From positions 186,001-250,000 of the forward strand of contig NZ_PYYB01000001.1 of NCBI RefSeq assembly GCF_003044185.1: DNA of 64,000 nt, given 5' to 3'. The translations under genes were made by a program, and so were the position numbers. The notes beneath the pieces were generated by a model. It was given only the letters and a program-made list of their open reading frames with translations. It was not told the DNA's origin and ran no database searches. Shown here piece by piece: positions 48,401-56,495 of the stretch; within the stretch, counting starts at the first letter, position 1; the number at the start of each line of letters is the position of its first letter. This stretch comes from Paraconexibacter algicola. GTDB taxonomy: Bacteria; Actinomycetota; Thermoleophilia; Solirubrobacterales; Solirubrobacteraceae.

Positions 48401-48446
48401 CGTCCCGGGTACGACGGGCGCCCGCGCGGGGCGCACCGCGGACGCG

Positions 48447-48728
48447 TCAGGCGGCGCTCGCGTCGCCGAACCGCTTGCGGTTGCGCTCGACGGCCTTCTG
48501 GCGCTCGACCTCCCGGTCCTTCGGCGGGGCCGAGGTGACGAGGCGCTCGAGCAGCTCGTGCGAGGCGGCGGTCACGGCGGCGACCGCGGCGTCGAACGCC
48601 TCCTGGTTGGCCTGCGAGGGCTTCGTGGAGCCGCTGATCTTGCGCACGTACTGCAGCGCGGCGGCGTGCACCTCGTCGGCGGTGGCCGGCGGCTCGAAGT
48701 TGTGGAGCGTCCGGATGTTGCGGCACAT
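48447..48728 (-). CDS. DUF2277 family protein
   Basis: 93 residues. The sequence MCRNIRTLHNFEPPATADEV then HAAALQYVRKISGSTKPSQA is the invariant signature of DUF2277, a family of small proteins widespread in bacteria without a known function. The CRNI Cys and the YVRK basic patch are conserved in this family. The C-terminus is basic (REVERQKAVERNRKRFG). It stands alone before the divergent VanW gene. Confidence 0.92.
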   Translation of the reverse strand: MCRNIRTLHNFEPPATADEVHAAALQYVRKISGSTKPSQANQEAFDAAVAAVTAASHELLERLVTSAPPKDREVERQKAVERNRKRFGDASAA

Positions 48729-48857
48729 GCGACGACCGTAACGGGATGTGCCGGCGCCCGCCAGGGGCACCGCAAGGACGCCCACCGGAACGCACGTCCC
48801 GTTGCAGCCCGTGCCGTGCGGCACGCCCGCGGACGGACGTCCGGTAGAACCTGACCG

Positions 48858-50540
48858 GTGGCCGCCCCCGCCCCACGTCGCCCCCGCGTCCCGGTTCCGC
48901 TGCTCGTCCTCGCGCTGCCGGTCGCCGTCGTCCTGATCGCCGTGCTCGGCCTGCGCGTCGCCTACGCCGACCGTGCCCTGCCGGGCACCGAGCTCGCGGG
49001 CGCGTCGGTCAGCGGCAAGACCGAGGACGAGATCCGCACCGAGCTCGAGCAGTTCGCCACCCGCACGATCGTCGTCCGGGCCGGCGACCGCCGGCTGCGC
49101 GTCGACCCCGTGGAGGCGGGCTACGCGGCCAACATCGAGGCCACGCTCGACCGCGTCATGGACGCCGGTCGCGACGGGGCTCTCGGCGGCCTGCTGTCCA
49201 CCGTCGGCGGGATCACCGGTCGCCACGAGGTCCTGATCGACACGCGGATCGACACGACCCGCCTCGACCGCACCGTCACGCGGATCGCGCAGAGCGTCGA
49301 CCGCGAGGCCTTCCCGGGGGCGCTCGACGTCGACGCCGAGCTCCTCGAGGTCGGCGCGCGCCCGCCGCGCAGCGGCCGCGAGATCGACCGCGACGACCTG
49401 CGCCAGCGGCTGCTGCGCGCGCTGCAGACCGGCCGCCGCGACGTGCGCGCATCGGTGCAGACCACGCGCGTCGCGTCGCGCGCCGACGTCGAGCGTGTCG
49501 CGCAGGAGGCCCAGGACTACCTCGACGCCCCCGTCCGCGTGACCGGGATCGGCGAGCCGCTCACGCTCGAGGCCTCGAAGGTCGCGCCGATCCTGCGCCT
49601 GTCGACCGCCGGGGACGACGGCACCGTCAGCCTCGGCACCAGCGCCGCGGAGACCGAGAAGCTCGTCGCGTCGATCGCCGCCCGCCGCGACCGCAAGGCC
49701 CGCGACGCCGAGCTCTCCGCCCCGGGCCGCTCGACGATCGTCGACGGAAAGGGCGACGTGACATGGCGCCCGAAGCGCGCCGACGTGCGGGTCGTCCGCG
49801 ACGGCCGCAGCGGCCGCGTCGTGCAGCGCGAGCGCAGCGCCGAGCGCGTCACCGCCGCGGTCCGCGCGGGCGAGCACGACATCGCGCTGGCCACCACCGA
49901 GACGAAGCCCGCCGTCGGGGCCGACGCCGCCCGCGGGCTCGACCGCCTGATCGGCACGTTCACCACCCGCTACGAGCCGGGACAGCCGCGCGTGACGAAC
50001 ATCCGCCGGATCGCCCGGACGGTCGACGGGACGCTCGTCGCCCCGGGCGCGACGTTCTCGCTCAACGGCCGGGTCGGGCAGCGCACCGAGGCCGACGGCT
50101 ACGTCGAGGCCCCGTTCATCGCCGACGGCAAGATCGTGCCGTCGGTCGGCGGCGGCGTCTCGCAGTTCTCCACCACGCTCTACAACGCCGCCTACTTCGC
50201 CGGGCTGCGCCTCGACGCGCACATGCCCCACAGCCTCTACATCGCGCGCTATCCCCCCGGCCGGGAGGCGACGCTGAACTTCCCCGACATCGACCTGCGG
50301 TGGACCAACGACACCGACGCCCCGGTGCTCATCCGCACGTTCACCGACGAGACGTCGGTGACGGTCAGCCTCTACGGGGACAACGGGGGCCGTCGCGTGT
50401 CCGCGGACACCGGGGCGCGCCGCCCCGTCGCGGGCGGCGACTTCGCGATCACCGTCACCCGCGTGGTGCGGTACGCGGACGGGCGCGAGGTCCGCCAGCC
50501 GTACACCACGACCTACGACCAGCCCGCCGAGGGCGAGTGA
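48858..50540 (+). CDS. VanW family protein with peptidoglycan-binding-like domains
   Basis: 560 residues from GTG 48858; TAGAAC ends seven bases upstream. A membrane anchor spans about residues 13-34 (PLLVLALPVAVVLIAVLGLR). Next are two PG_binding_4-like repeats (about 45-170 and 175-320; TELAGASVSGKTEDEIRTEL, the GREIDRDDLRQRLL motif). The VanW domain is at about 380-510 (FTTRYEPGQPRVTNIRRIAR, GATFSLNGRVGQRTEADGYV, VPSVGGGVSQFSTTLYNAAY, PHSLYIARYPPGREATLNFP). Such proteins act at the cell wall, possibly as L,D-transpeptidase relatives or wall-binding factors. Confidence 0.92.
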   Translation: MAAPAPRRPRVPVPLLVLALPVAVVLIAVLGLRVAYADRALPGTELAGASVSGKTEDEIRTELEQFATRTIVVRAGDRRLRVDPVEAGYAANIEATLDRVMDAGRDGALGGLLSTVGGITGRHEVLIDTRIDTTRLDRTVTRIAQSVDREAFPGALDVDAELLEVGARPPRSGREIDRDDLRQRLLRALQTGRRDVRASVQTTRVASRADVERVAQEAQDYLDAPVRVTGIGEPLTLEASKVAPILRLSTAGDDGTVSLGTSAAETEKLVASIAARRDRKARDAELSAPGRSTIVDGKGDVTWRPKRADVRVVRDGRSGRVVQRERSAERVTAAVRAGEHDIALATTETKPAVGADAARGLDRLIGTFTTRYEPGQPRVTNIRRIARTVDGTLVAPGATFSLNGRVGQRTEADGYVEAPFIADGKIVPSVGGGVSQFSTTLYNAAYFAGLRLDAHMPHSLYIARYPPGREATLNFPDIDLRWTNDTDAPVLIRTFTDETSVTVSLYGDNGGRRVSADTGARRPVAGGDFAITVTRVVRYADGREVRQPYTTTYDQPAEGE

Positions 50541-50556
50541 CCGCACCGACGTGCGG
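50541..50556. terminator. Short hairpin after vanW-like gene
   Basis: CCGCAC-CGAC-GTGCGG forms a 6-bp stem with a 4-base loop immediately after the stop codon. It is a weak terminator candidate before the convergent lipoprotein gene. Confidence 0.4.
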
Positions 50557-50626
50557 GCGCCGCCCTGCACGTCGCGGCCCGGAGCCGCCACAGACCCCGG
50601 ACCACCGCGCAGGGCGGGTCGCCCGC

Positions 50627-51172
50627 TCAGGTCGTGCCGCCGGCCGCCGCGCCCTGGGCCTGCGACGGGGCCTGGGAGGCCTGCGGGTCGGTGCCCTGCG
50701 GCGGCCTGCCACCCGGGGGCGGCCCGGCGGGCGGACCGAGCTCGCTGAGCGCCTTGGCCACCTCGTCGGCGTCGAGGTCGAGCGCCTCGGCCAGGTCGGC
50801 GGCCATCGTCTCCGCGCTCGGGGGACCGCTGCTCGAGGACGCGTCGGGACGCGTCGAGGCCATCGCCGCCTGCAGCTTCGCGGTGCTCACGCCCAGGGCC
50901 GAGGCGAGCTCGCCGAGGTCGGGCGGCCCGCCGGTGCCGCCGGACGGCGGGGCACCGGTCGCGCCCGCGGGCGGCTGACCGCTCTGCCCGGACGGGGCGG
51001 CGGAACCCGCCTGACCGGTCACGGCGGGCGCCGCCTGCTGGGCGGCCGCCTGCGTGCCGGAGCTCGCGGCGGCGCCGCCCGCCCGGTCGTCGCCGGAGGC
51101 GCCGCAGCCCGCGGCACCGAACATCGCCGCGGTGCCGAGGAGCACGGCGGCCTTGCGCTTGATGGGAGACAT
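50627..51172 (-). CDS. Small lipoprotein with Ala/Gly/Pro-rich linkers
   Basis: 181 residues. The N-terminus has a basic start, hydrophobic core and lipobox FGAAGC (Cys near residue 23). A Gln/Ala/Pro/Gly-rich linker separates it from two short helical motifs: LGELASALGVSTAKLQAAMA and MAADLAEALDLDADEVAKAL. Related motifs recur in actinobacterial lipoproteins of unknown role. The tail is low complexity (PPAGPPPGGRPPQG). Membrane-anchored, outer face. Function unknown. Confidence 0.75.
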   Translation of the reverse strand: MSPIKRKAAVLLGTAAMFGAAGCGASGDDRAGGAAASSGTQAAAQQAAPAVTGQAGSAAPSGQSGQPPAGATGAPPSGGTGGPPDLGELASALGVSTAKLQAAMASTRPDASSSSGPPSAETMAADLAEALDLDADEVAKALSELGPPAGPPPGGRPPQGTDPQASQAPSQAQGAAAGGTT

Positions 51173-51236
51173 GCGAGCAGCGTCGTGCCCGCCGGTGGGA
51201 GGAGCCTGGGCCGATCCTGCGAGCTTCCTGGGACCG

Positions 51237-52112
51237 TCAGCCGTCCGTCGCGAGCAGCTGCGCGCGCAGCGTCTCGCGGGCCGCGGGCTCCGCGAGATCG
51301 CCGCGGGCCGCCTGCGCCAGCAGCGCGACGGTCGCCTCCCCCGGGACCGGCCGGCCGCCGTAGCGCCCGCCGAGCCCCCAGAGCGCGACGGGGTCGCCGG
51401 CCGCGTCCTCGAGCGGCACCGCGATCCACCACCGCAGGTCCAGCCGGTCCCCGGGACCGCCCGGGGACCGCGGTCGCGACGCGTCGTGCTCGACGAGACG
51501 GGCGCCGCCCTCGCGCATGGCGGCCCAGGTCGCGGTCCCCGGCTTGGTCGGGGGCGGGGAGGTCGACAGCCAGGCCCCGAGCTCGGGGGCGTCGCGCACC
51601 TCGGCGGCGGCGCGACGCAGCACGCCCTCGCCGATCAGATCGATGCAGCTGACGTCGGCGACCGTGGCGAGCGCGAGCGCGCACAGCGGCACGAGGTCGG
51701 GCGCGGTCGGCGGGGGCGCGGGCCGCGCGAAGGTCATCCGCACGACGGTGCCGCGACCGTCGGGGCCCGGGCCGATGTCCAGCGCCTGCGCGTGCACGCC
51801 GACCGACGCGAGGCCGTGGCCGAGCCCCGGGGAGTCGTCACGCACCCCGAGCCCGACGCCGTCGTCGGCGACCGCGACGACCAGCCGCGGACCGTCGGCG
51901 CGCAGGGTCAGGCGGACGGTCCCGGGCTCGGGCGCGTCCCGGTAGGCGTGCAGGACGACGTTGCTGACGACCTCCGAGACGGCGAGCGCGACCCCGGCGA
52001 CGACCTCGGGGGCGGCGCCCTGCTCGGTCGCGAACGCGACGGCCCGGCGGCGCAGGGCGCTCACCGAGGCCGGGACCGCCGGCAGCTCCTCGTCGGCTGC
52101 GTCGTCCGTCAC
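51237..52112 (-). CDS. HATPase_c_2 ATPase fused to GAF-like domain (anti-sigma-type regulator)
   Basis: 291 residues from GTG 52112, with TAAGGT ending seven bases upstream. Residues 15-130 form an RsbW-type ATP-binding domain with N box VSEVVSNVVLHAY, G1 DDGVGLG and G2 GLGHGLA. Residues about 140-285 are an alpha/beta region with a GAF-like pattern (LCALALATVADVSCIDLIGE, RLDLRWWIAVPLEDAAGDPV, ALWGLGG). Anti-sigma-type kinases usually stand alone, so the fused sensor is unusual and suggests ligand control of kinase activity. No sigma gene is adjacent. It may cross-talk with the stress island near 28-30 kb. Confidence 0.82.
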   Translation of the reverse strand: MTDDAADEELPAVPASVSALRRRAVAFATEQGAAPEVVAGVALAVSEVVSNVVLHAYRDAPEPGTVRLTLRADGPRLVVAVADDGVGLGVRDDSPGLGHGLASVGVHAQALDIGPGPDGRGTVVRMTFARPAPPPTAPDLVPLCALALATVADVSCIDLIGEGVLRRAAAEVRDAPELGAWLSTSPPPTKPGTATWAAMREGGARLVEHDASRPRSPGGPGDRLDLRWWIAVPLEDAAGDPVALWGLGGRYGGRPVPGEATVALLAQAARGDLAEPAARETLRAQLLATDG

Positions 52113-52130
52113 CCCGGGGACCTTAGTGCG

Positions 52131-52658
52131 TCATCGCGTCGCGCCCGTCGGGCCCGGCGCGCGACCGCGGCGCGGTCGCGGCACCCAGGCGGGCGTCGCC
52201 GCCCGGTAGGCGTCGTAGGCCGGACCGAACCGCTCCCGCAGTCGCGGCTCCTCGTAGCGGCGCACGAGCAGCCCGAGCGTGCCCAGGTACGCGGCGACCG
52301 CGACGAGCAGCACCGGCCGGGCGAGCACGAGCGCCTGGCCGAGCACGACCACGGCGGTCGCGAGGTGCTGCGGGTTGCGGACCACCGCGTAGGGCCCGCC
52401 GGTCACGAGCGTGGCGGTCGGCGCGGCCGGGGTCGGGGTCCCCTGTCCGCGCAGCGCGAAGTCCGCGAAGCAGCGCACGAGCACCACCAGCCCGCCGACG
52501 ATCAGCAGCGCCCCGGCGACGGTCAGCGCCGGCGAGGTGCCGGACCCGCGGTCCCAGCCGCCGGTGACGAGGAACGGCCCCAGGCCGGCCTCGAGCCCGG
52601 GACCGACGAGGAAGAACAGGGCGCTGCCGAGGACGGCGGCCCGCCGCGGCAGCGCCAT
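52131..52658 (-). CDS. Isoprenylcysteine/phospholipid methyltransferase-like membrane protein
   Basis: 175 residues with four or five membrane spans. The C-terminal motif GGPYAVVRNPQHLATAVVVL and later RRYEEPRLRERFGPAYDAYR match the methyltransferase motif of the ICMT/PEMT family (RNPxH and the EExxLxxxFGxxYxxY pattern). Such enzymes methylate lipids or small substrates at the membrane with S-adenosylmethionine. It sits between the ATPase-GAF gene and an acyl-CoA dehydrogenase gene on the same strand, with only 4 bases to the latter's stop. Confidence 0.85.
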   Translation of the reverse strand: MALPRRAAVLGSALFFLVGPGLEAGLGPFLVTGGWDRGSGTSPALTVAGALLIVGGLVVLVRCFADFALRGQGTPTPAAPTATLVTGGPYAVVRNPQHLATAVVVLGQALVLARPVLLVAVAAYLGTLGLLVRRYEEPRLRERFGPAYDAYRAATPAWVPRPRRGRAPGPTGATR

Positions 52659-52662
52659 CGCG

Positions 52663-53850
52663 TCAGTAGCTCTTCGGCAGCCCGAGCGAGTGCTCGGCGA
52701 CGTAGTTGAGGATCATCTCGCGGCTGACCGGCGCGATCTTGTTCAGCCGCGCGCCCCACCACATGTCCGACAGGCCGTACTCGAGCGCGATGCCGTTGCC
52801 GCCGTGGGTTTGGATCGCCTGGTCGACCGCGTGCACGCAGGCCTCGGCGGCCGCGTACTTCGCCATGTTCGCCGTCTCGCCCGCGCCCTTCCAGCCCGCG
52901 TCGTAGAGCGCGCACGCCTTCTGGTTCATGAGCCGGGCGAGCTCGAGCTCGATCTTGCACTGGGCCAGCGGGTGCGAGAGGCCCTGGTGGGTGCCGATCG
53001 GCTTGCCCCACACGACCCGCTCGTTGGCGTACTCGGCCGCCTTCGTCAGCGCGCGGTCGGCGGCGCCGAGGCTGCCCGCGGCGGCCATGATCCGCTCCGG
53101 GTTCAGCCCGTCGAACAGGGCGCCCAGGCCGCCCTGGTCGCCGCCGATGAGCCGCTCCTCGGGCACCTGGACGTCGTCGAAGTAGAGCGTCCACTGCTTG
53201 TCCGGCAGGCGCAGCGCGGTCGGGATGTTCTCCTTGGAGAAGCCCGGCGAGTCGAGGTCGATGATGAACAGCAGCGGCAGGCCCAGCGAGCCGTCCTCGA
53301 GCTCGCGGCGGGCCACGACGAGCAGCGCGGTGGCGTGCTCCACGGCGGAGATGTAGGTCTTCTGGCCGCGCAGGGTCCAGGTGCCGTCGTCGTTGCGCCT
53401 GGCGCGCGTCGTGATGTTGTGGGTGTTCGTGCCCGCGTCGGGCTCGGTCACCGCGAAGGAGATCCGCTCGGTGCCGGTCGCGAGCCCGGGGAGCCAGCGG
53501 TCCTTCTGCTCCTCGTCGCCGTGGAGCATGAGGATCGATCCGGCGATCGCCGGGGAGACGACCATCAGCAGCTGCGTGCAGCCGTGGCGGCCGAGCTCCT
53601 CCTGGACGAGCGCGAGGCCGGTCATGCCGAGCCCGCCGCCGCCGTACTCCTCGGGGATGTTCACGCCCGTGAAGCCCTTCTCCGACAGCGCGTCCCACAT
53701 CTCGGTCGGCGGGACGCCGCGCTCGTGGCAGTCGAGCATGTACTTCGCCCCGTACTTGGCGGTGACCCCGGCGACCGACTCGCGGAGCATCTCCTGCTCC
53801 TGGGTCGGCACGAGGCGGATGACGGGCTCGGCGGCGGTGGGTGTGGACAT
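52663..53850 (-). CDS. Acyl-CoA dehydrogenase family protein
   Basis: 395 residues from ATG 53850, with GGAGAGG upstream. Motifs: NIPEEYGGGGLGMTGLALVQ, SFAVTEPDAGTNTHNITTRA, TYISAVEHA, VVWGKPIGTHQGLSHPLAQC and THGGNGIALEYGLSDMWWGA. The usual C-terminal catalytic EGT is replaced (IAPVSREM), while GLNPERIMAA carries a Glu at the isovaleryl/long-chain-type position. It probably oxidises a branched or large acyl-CoA. The downstream methyltransferase-like gene starts four bases on and is likely co-transcribed. Confidence 0.9.
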   Translation of the reverse strand: MSTPTAAEPVIRLVPTQEQEMLRESVAGVTAKYGAKYMLDCHERGVPPTEMWDALSEKGFTGVNIPEEYGGGGLGMTGLALVQEELGRHGCTQLLMVVSPAIAGSILMLHGDEEQKDRWLPGLATGTERISFAVTEPDAGTNTHNITTRARRNDDGTWTLRGQKTYISAVEHATALLVVARRELEDGSLGLPLLFIIDLDSPGFSKENIPTALRLPDKQWTLYFDDVQVPEERLIGGDQGGLGALFDGLNPERIMAAAGSLGAADRALTKAAEYANERVVWGKPIGTHQGLSHPLAQCKIELELARLMNQKACALYDAGWKGAGETANMAKYAAAEACVHAVDQAIQTHGGNGIALEYGLSDMWWGARLNKIAPVSREMILNYVAEHSLGLPKSY

Positions 53851-53901
53851 CGGGACCTCTCCAAGTCTCGGATACGTGACGGCGGCGTCATTCTGTCAGG
53901 C

Positions 53902-55074
53902 ATGACCCCCTCGCCGGGCACCTGGCGCCGCGTCGCGCTCGGCATGTTCGCGGTCGGCTGGGGCGCCAACCAGTTCTCGTCGATGCTCGTCGTGTACCGC
54001 GACGAGCTCGGCCTGTCGTCGGGCACGCTCGCGGCGCTGTTCGGCGTCTACGCGCTCGGGCTGGTCCCCGGCCTGCTGATCGGCGGACCGGCCTCCGACC
54101 GCTACGGGCGGCGGCCGCTCGTCGTGGCGTTCGTCGCGCTGTCGCCGCTGGCGTCGCTGCTGCTGATCGTCGGTCGCGACGGCGCGGAGGGTCTCGCCGT
54201 CGCGCGGCTGCTCGCGGGCGTGTGCTCGGGGGTCGTGTTCGCGGCGGGGAGCGCGTGGGTGCAGGAGCTCTCGGCGGGCGCTCCGTCCGGGGCCGGGGCA
54301 CGACGGGCGGCGGTGGCGCTGACCGCGGGCTTCGGCAGCGGTCCGGTGGTGGCGGCGCTCGTCGCGCAGGTCGCCGCGGCCCCGCGGGTGCTGGCGTTCG
54401 TCCCGCACGTCGTGCTCGGGGTCGTCGCGCTCGCCGTGCTCGTGCGCGCCGGCGGCGTGCCGGAGACCGCGCCGCCTGCGCACGGCCGGATCCGGATCGG
54501 GCTGCCGCGCGCGGTCCGCGGCGGCGCGTTCGTCCGGGTCGTCGTGCCGACCGCGCCGTGGGTGTTCGCGGCGGCGGCCATCTCCTTCGCGGTCCTGCCC
54601 GAGCGGGTCGGGGACGACGTGCCGGTGGCGTTCGCGGGGCTCGTGACCGGCGTGACGCTCGGCTGCGGCGTGCTGGTGCAGCCGCTCGCCCGGCGGGTGG
54701 AGGACCGCCGGCCGCTGCGGGCGGGCACGCTCGGCCTGGTCGCGGCGACGGCGGGCGCGGCGCTGGGCGCCGGCGTGCTGGCGCTCGGCGCGCCCGTCCT
54801 GCTGCTCGTATGCGCCCCGGTGCTCGGGGCGGCGTACGGGCTGTGCCTCGTGTCCGGGCTGCGGCTGTCCGAGCGCCTGGCCGCGCCGCAGGAGCGCGGG
54901 GCGACGCTCGCGGTGTTCTACGCGCTCACCTACGTGGGGTTCGGGGCGCCGTACGCGCTGACCGCCGTCGCGGGCCTCACCGGCGACGTGGGCGCGCTGC
55001 TGGCGGCGGCGGCGCTAGCGGCGGCGACCGCGGGCTGGGTCAGCCGCGTCCGGACGGACCGGGCGCCCACCTGA
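53902..55074 (+). CDS. Major facilitator superfamily transporter
   Basis: 390 residues from ATG 53902; CATTCT ends seven bases upstream. Twelve hydrophobic spans are expected. Motif A between helices 2 and 3 is GGPASDRYGRRPLVVAFVAL, and the domain 2 equivalent is near QPLARRVEDRRPLRAG. FAVGWGANQFSSMLVVYRDE at the first helix is common in drug and sugar efflux MFS proteins. Substrate unknown; a drug-type exporter next to soxR would make sense. Its last 35 bases overlap the 3' end of the soxR gene on the other strand. Confidence 0.88.
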   Translation: MTPSPGTWRRVALGMFAVGWGANQFSSMLVVYRDELGLSSGTLAALFGVYALGLVPGLLIGGPASDRYGRRPLVVAFVALSPLASLLLIVGRDGAEGLAVARLLAGVCSGVVFAAGSAWVQELSAGAPSGAGARRAAVALTAGFGSGPVVAALVAQVAAAPRVLAFVPHVVLGVVALAVLVRAGGVPETAPPAHGRIRIGLPRAVRGGAFVRVVVPTAPWVFAAAAISFAVLPERVGDDVPVAFAGLVTGVTLGCGVLVQPLARRVEDRRPLRAGTLGLVAATAGAALGAGVLALGAPVLLLVCAPVLGAAYGLCLVSGLRLSERLAAPQERGATLAVFYALTYVGFGAPYALTAVAGLTGDVGALLAAAALAAATAGWVSRVRTDRAPT

Positions 55075-55492
55075 CCGGCCCCGGGCCGTGCTCGGCGAGC
55101 CGGTCGCCGGGGTTCGCCAGCGCGCAGCGCGCGAGCGACAGGCAGCCGCAACCGATGCACTCCCCCAGGCCCGCCTTGAGCGTCTGGAGCTCGGCGATGC
55201 GCTCGTCGATCCGGGCGTCCCAGGTGGCGGACAGGCGGGTCCAGTCCCGCTTGGTCGGGGCCCGGTCGCCGGGGAGCTTCGCGAGCTCCTCCCCGATCTC
55301 GGCGAGCGTCAGCCCGATGCGCTGGGCGAAGACGATGAAGGCGATGCGGCGCAGCACCGTGCGCCGGAAGCGGCGGTGGCCGGAGCCGCTGCGCTCCGAG
55401 GCGATGAGGCCCTTCTCCTCGTAGAAGCGCAGGGCGGAGGCGGCGACGCCGCTGCGCGCCGCGACCTCCCCGATGAGCAGCAGGTCGGACAT
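55040..55492 (-). CDS. soxR: Redox-sensitive transcriptional activator SoxR
   Basis: 150 residues from ATG 55492. The MerR-type HTH (LLIGEVAARSGVAASALRFY, EEKGLIASERSGSGHRRFRR) is followed by a dimerisation helix and the [2Fe-2S] cluster motif CIGCGCLSLARC (Cys-x2-Cys-x-Cys-x5-Cys) typical of SoxR. It senses redox-cycling compounds. A SoxR box with a 19-base promoter spacer lies directly upstream, so it controls its own gene. The 12 bases upstream of the start contain another in-frame ATG, but the promoter -10 supports 55492. Confidence 0.95.
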   Translation of the reverse strand: MSDLLLIGEVAARSGVAASALRFYEEKGLIASERSGSGHRRFRRTVLRRIAFIVFAQRIGLTLAEIGEELAKLPGDRAPTKRDWTRLSATWDARIDERIAELQTLKAGLGECIGCGCLSLARCALANPGDRLAEHGPGPVRWAPGPSGRG

Positions 55493-55499
55493 GCACCGC

Positions 55500-55530
55500 A
55501 CCCTAGGACTTCAAGTGCGATTGAGCTCAA
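55500..55530 (-). promoter_or_regulatory. SoxR box in a 19-base-spacer promoter
   Basis: On the minus strand, -35 TTGAGC (55530 to 55525) and -10 TAGGGT (55505 to 55500) are 19 bases apart. Between them TCAA-N6-TTGA (55511-55524) matches the core of the known SoxR box. The -10 ends seven bases before the soxR ATG. Confidence 0.8.
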
Positions 55531-55570
55531 GGGGCGGCGGGCCGGACGAGGCGCGACCCGCCGCCGGCCC

Positions 55571-56437
55571 TCACTCCGCCGGGGCGAACTGCGCGAGGCC
55601 GTCCTTGATGACGACGTCGCCGGCGTCGTTGACGGTCTCGAACACGAGCGTGTCGGGCGCCGAGCGGTGCAGCGTCGTGGTGATCGTCTGCCCGGGCAGG
55701 GCGGGCCGGTTGAAGCGGACCGCGAGGCGCTTGAGCCGCGTCGGGTCCTCGGGGCTGCCGGTGCGGATCGCGGCCACCGACGTGAAGGCCATCGTGCAGA
55801 GCCCGTGGATGATGATGCCGGGGAGGCCGACGGACTTCGCGAAGTCGTCGTCGAGGTGGATGGGCATCGGGTCGCCCGACGCGGGCGAGTAGCGGAACGT
55901 CTGGTCATCGTCGAAGCGCTGCTCCACGACCGCGACCGGCTCGGTGCCGCGCACGTCCTCGGGGAAGCGGTGGTCGTCGGGCCCCACGCCCCCGCCCGCC
56001 TCGGCGATGACGCCGCGGAAGAACGAGGTCATCAGCTGCTCGCAGACGAGACCGCCGTCGGCCGCGTCGCGCGTCTCGGACTTCACGACGAGCGTGGTCC
56101 CGGACGACTTCGCCTGGATCCCGATGCCGGCGCCGCGGACGCTGAGCGTCATGCCCGGCGTGATCGGCCGGTGGAAGCGGAAGTCCTGCATGCCGTGCAC
56201 GACGCGCATGAGCACCTCGTTGGGCACGAGCGTGCCGATCAGCGGGAACAGGCCCTCGAACGGCGGGACGACGTTGAAGACCGGCGAGGCGAGGTCCCCG
56301 GACGCGTGCTGGGGGATGTCGTCGTTGGTGGCTTGGGCGTAGGCGACGAGCCGGTCGCGCTCGACGACGAACTCGCGCGGCTCGGTCCACTGGTCGAGGG
56401 CGTCGACGTTGAAGGCGGTCGTGGTGGGGGTGCTCAT
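55571..56437 (-). CDS. MaoC-like dehydratase (double hotdog)
   Basis: 288 residues. Two hotdog domains: the N-terminal half lacks the catalytic signature (FRFHRPITPGMTLSVRGAGI), and the C-terminal half has TFRYSPASGDPMPIHLDDDF then AKSVGLPGIIIHGLCTMAF, with the catalytic Asp and His of the hydratase-2 motif. It probably hydrates enoyl-CoA to 3-hydroxyacyl-CoA with R stereochemistry. TAAGGT ends six bases before the ATG (leaderless). It is divergent from an alpha/beta hydrolase gene. Confidence 0.9.
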   Translation of the reverse strand: MSTPTTTAFNVDALDQWTEPREFVVERDRLVAYAQATNDDIPQHASGDLASPVFNVVPPFEGLFPLIGTLVPNEVLMRVVHGMQDFRFHRPITPGMTLSVRGAGIGIQAKSSGTTLVVKSETRDAADGGLVCEQLMTSFFRGVIAEAGGGVGPDDHRFPEDVRGTEPVAVVEQRFDDDQTFRYSPASGDPMPIHLDDDFAKSVGLPGIIIHGLCTMAFTSVAAIRTGSPEDPTRLKRLAVRFNRPALPGQTITTTLHRSAPDTLVFETVNDAGDVVIKDGLAQFAPAE

Positions 56438-56495
56438 GCGCGAACCTTACCGAGCATTCGTTCTGTATGTGGATCTTCCGTAGGATCCAGAGCGC
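56438..56495. promoter_or_regulatory. Divergent promoter region
   Basis: Minus-strand -10 TAAGGT (56449 to 56444) serves the MaoC gene. Plus-strand TAGGAT (56481-56486) lies nine bases before the hydrolase ATG. The region is less GC-rich than its surroundings. Confidence 0.45.
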
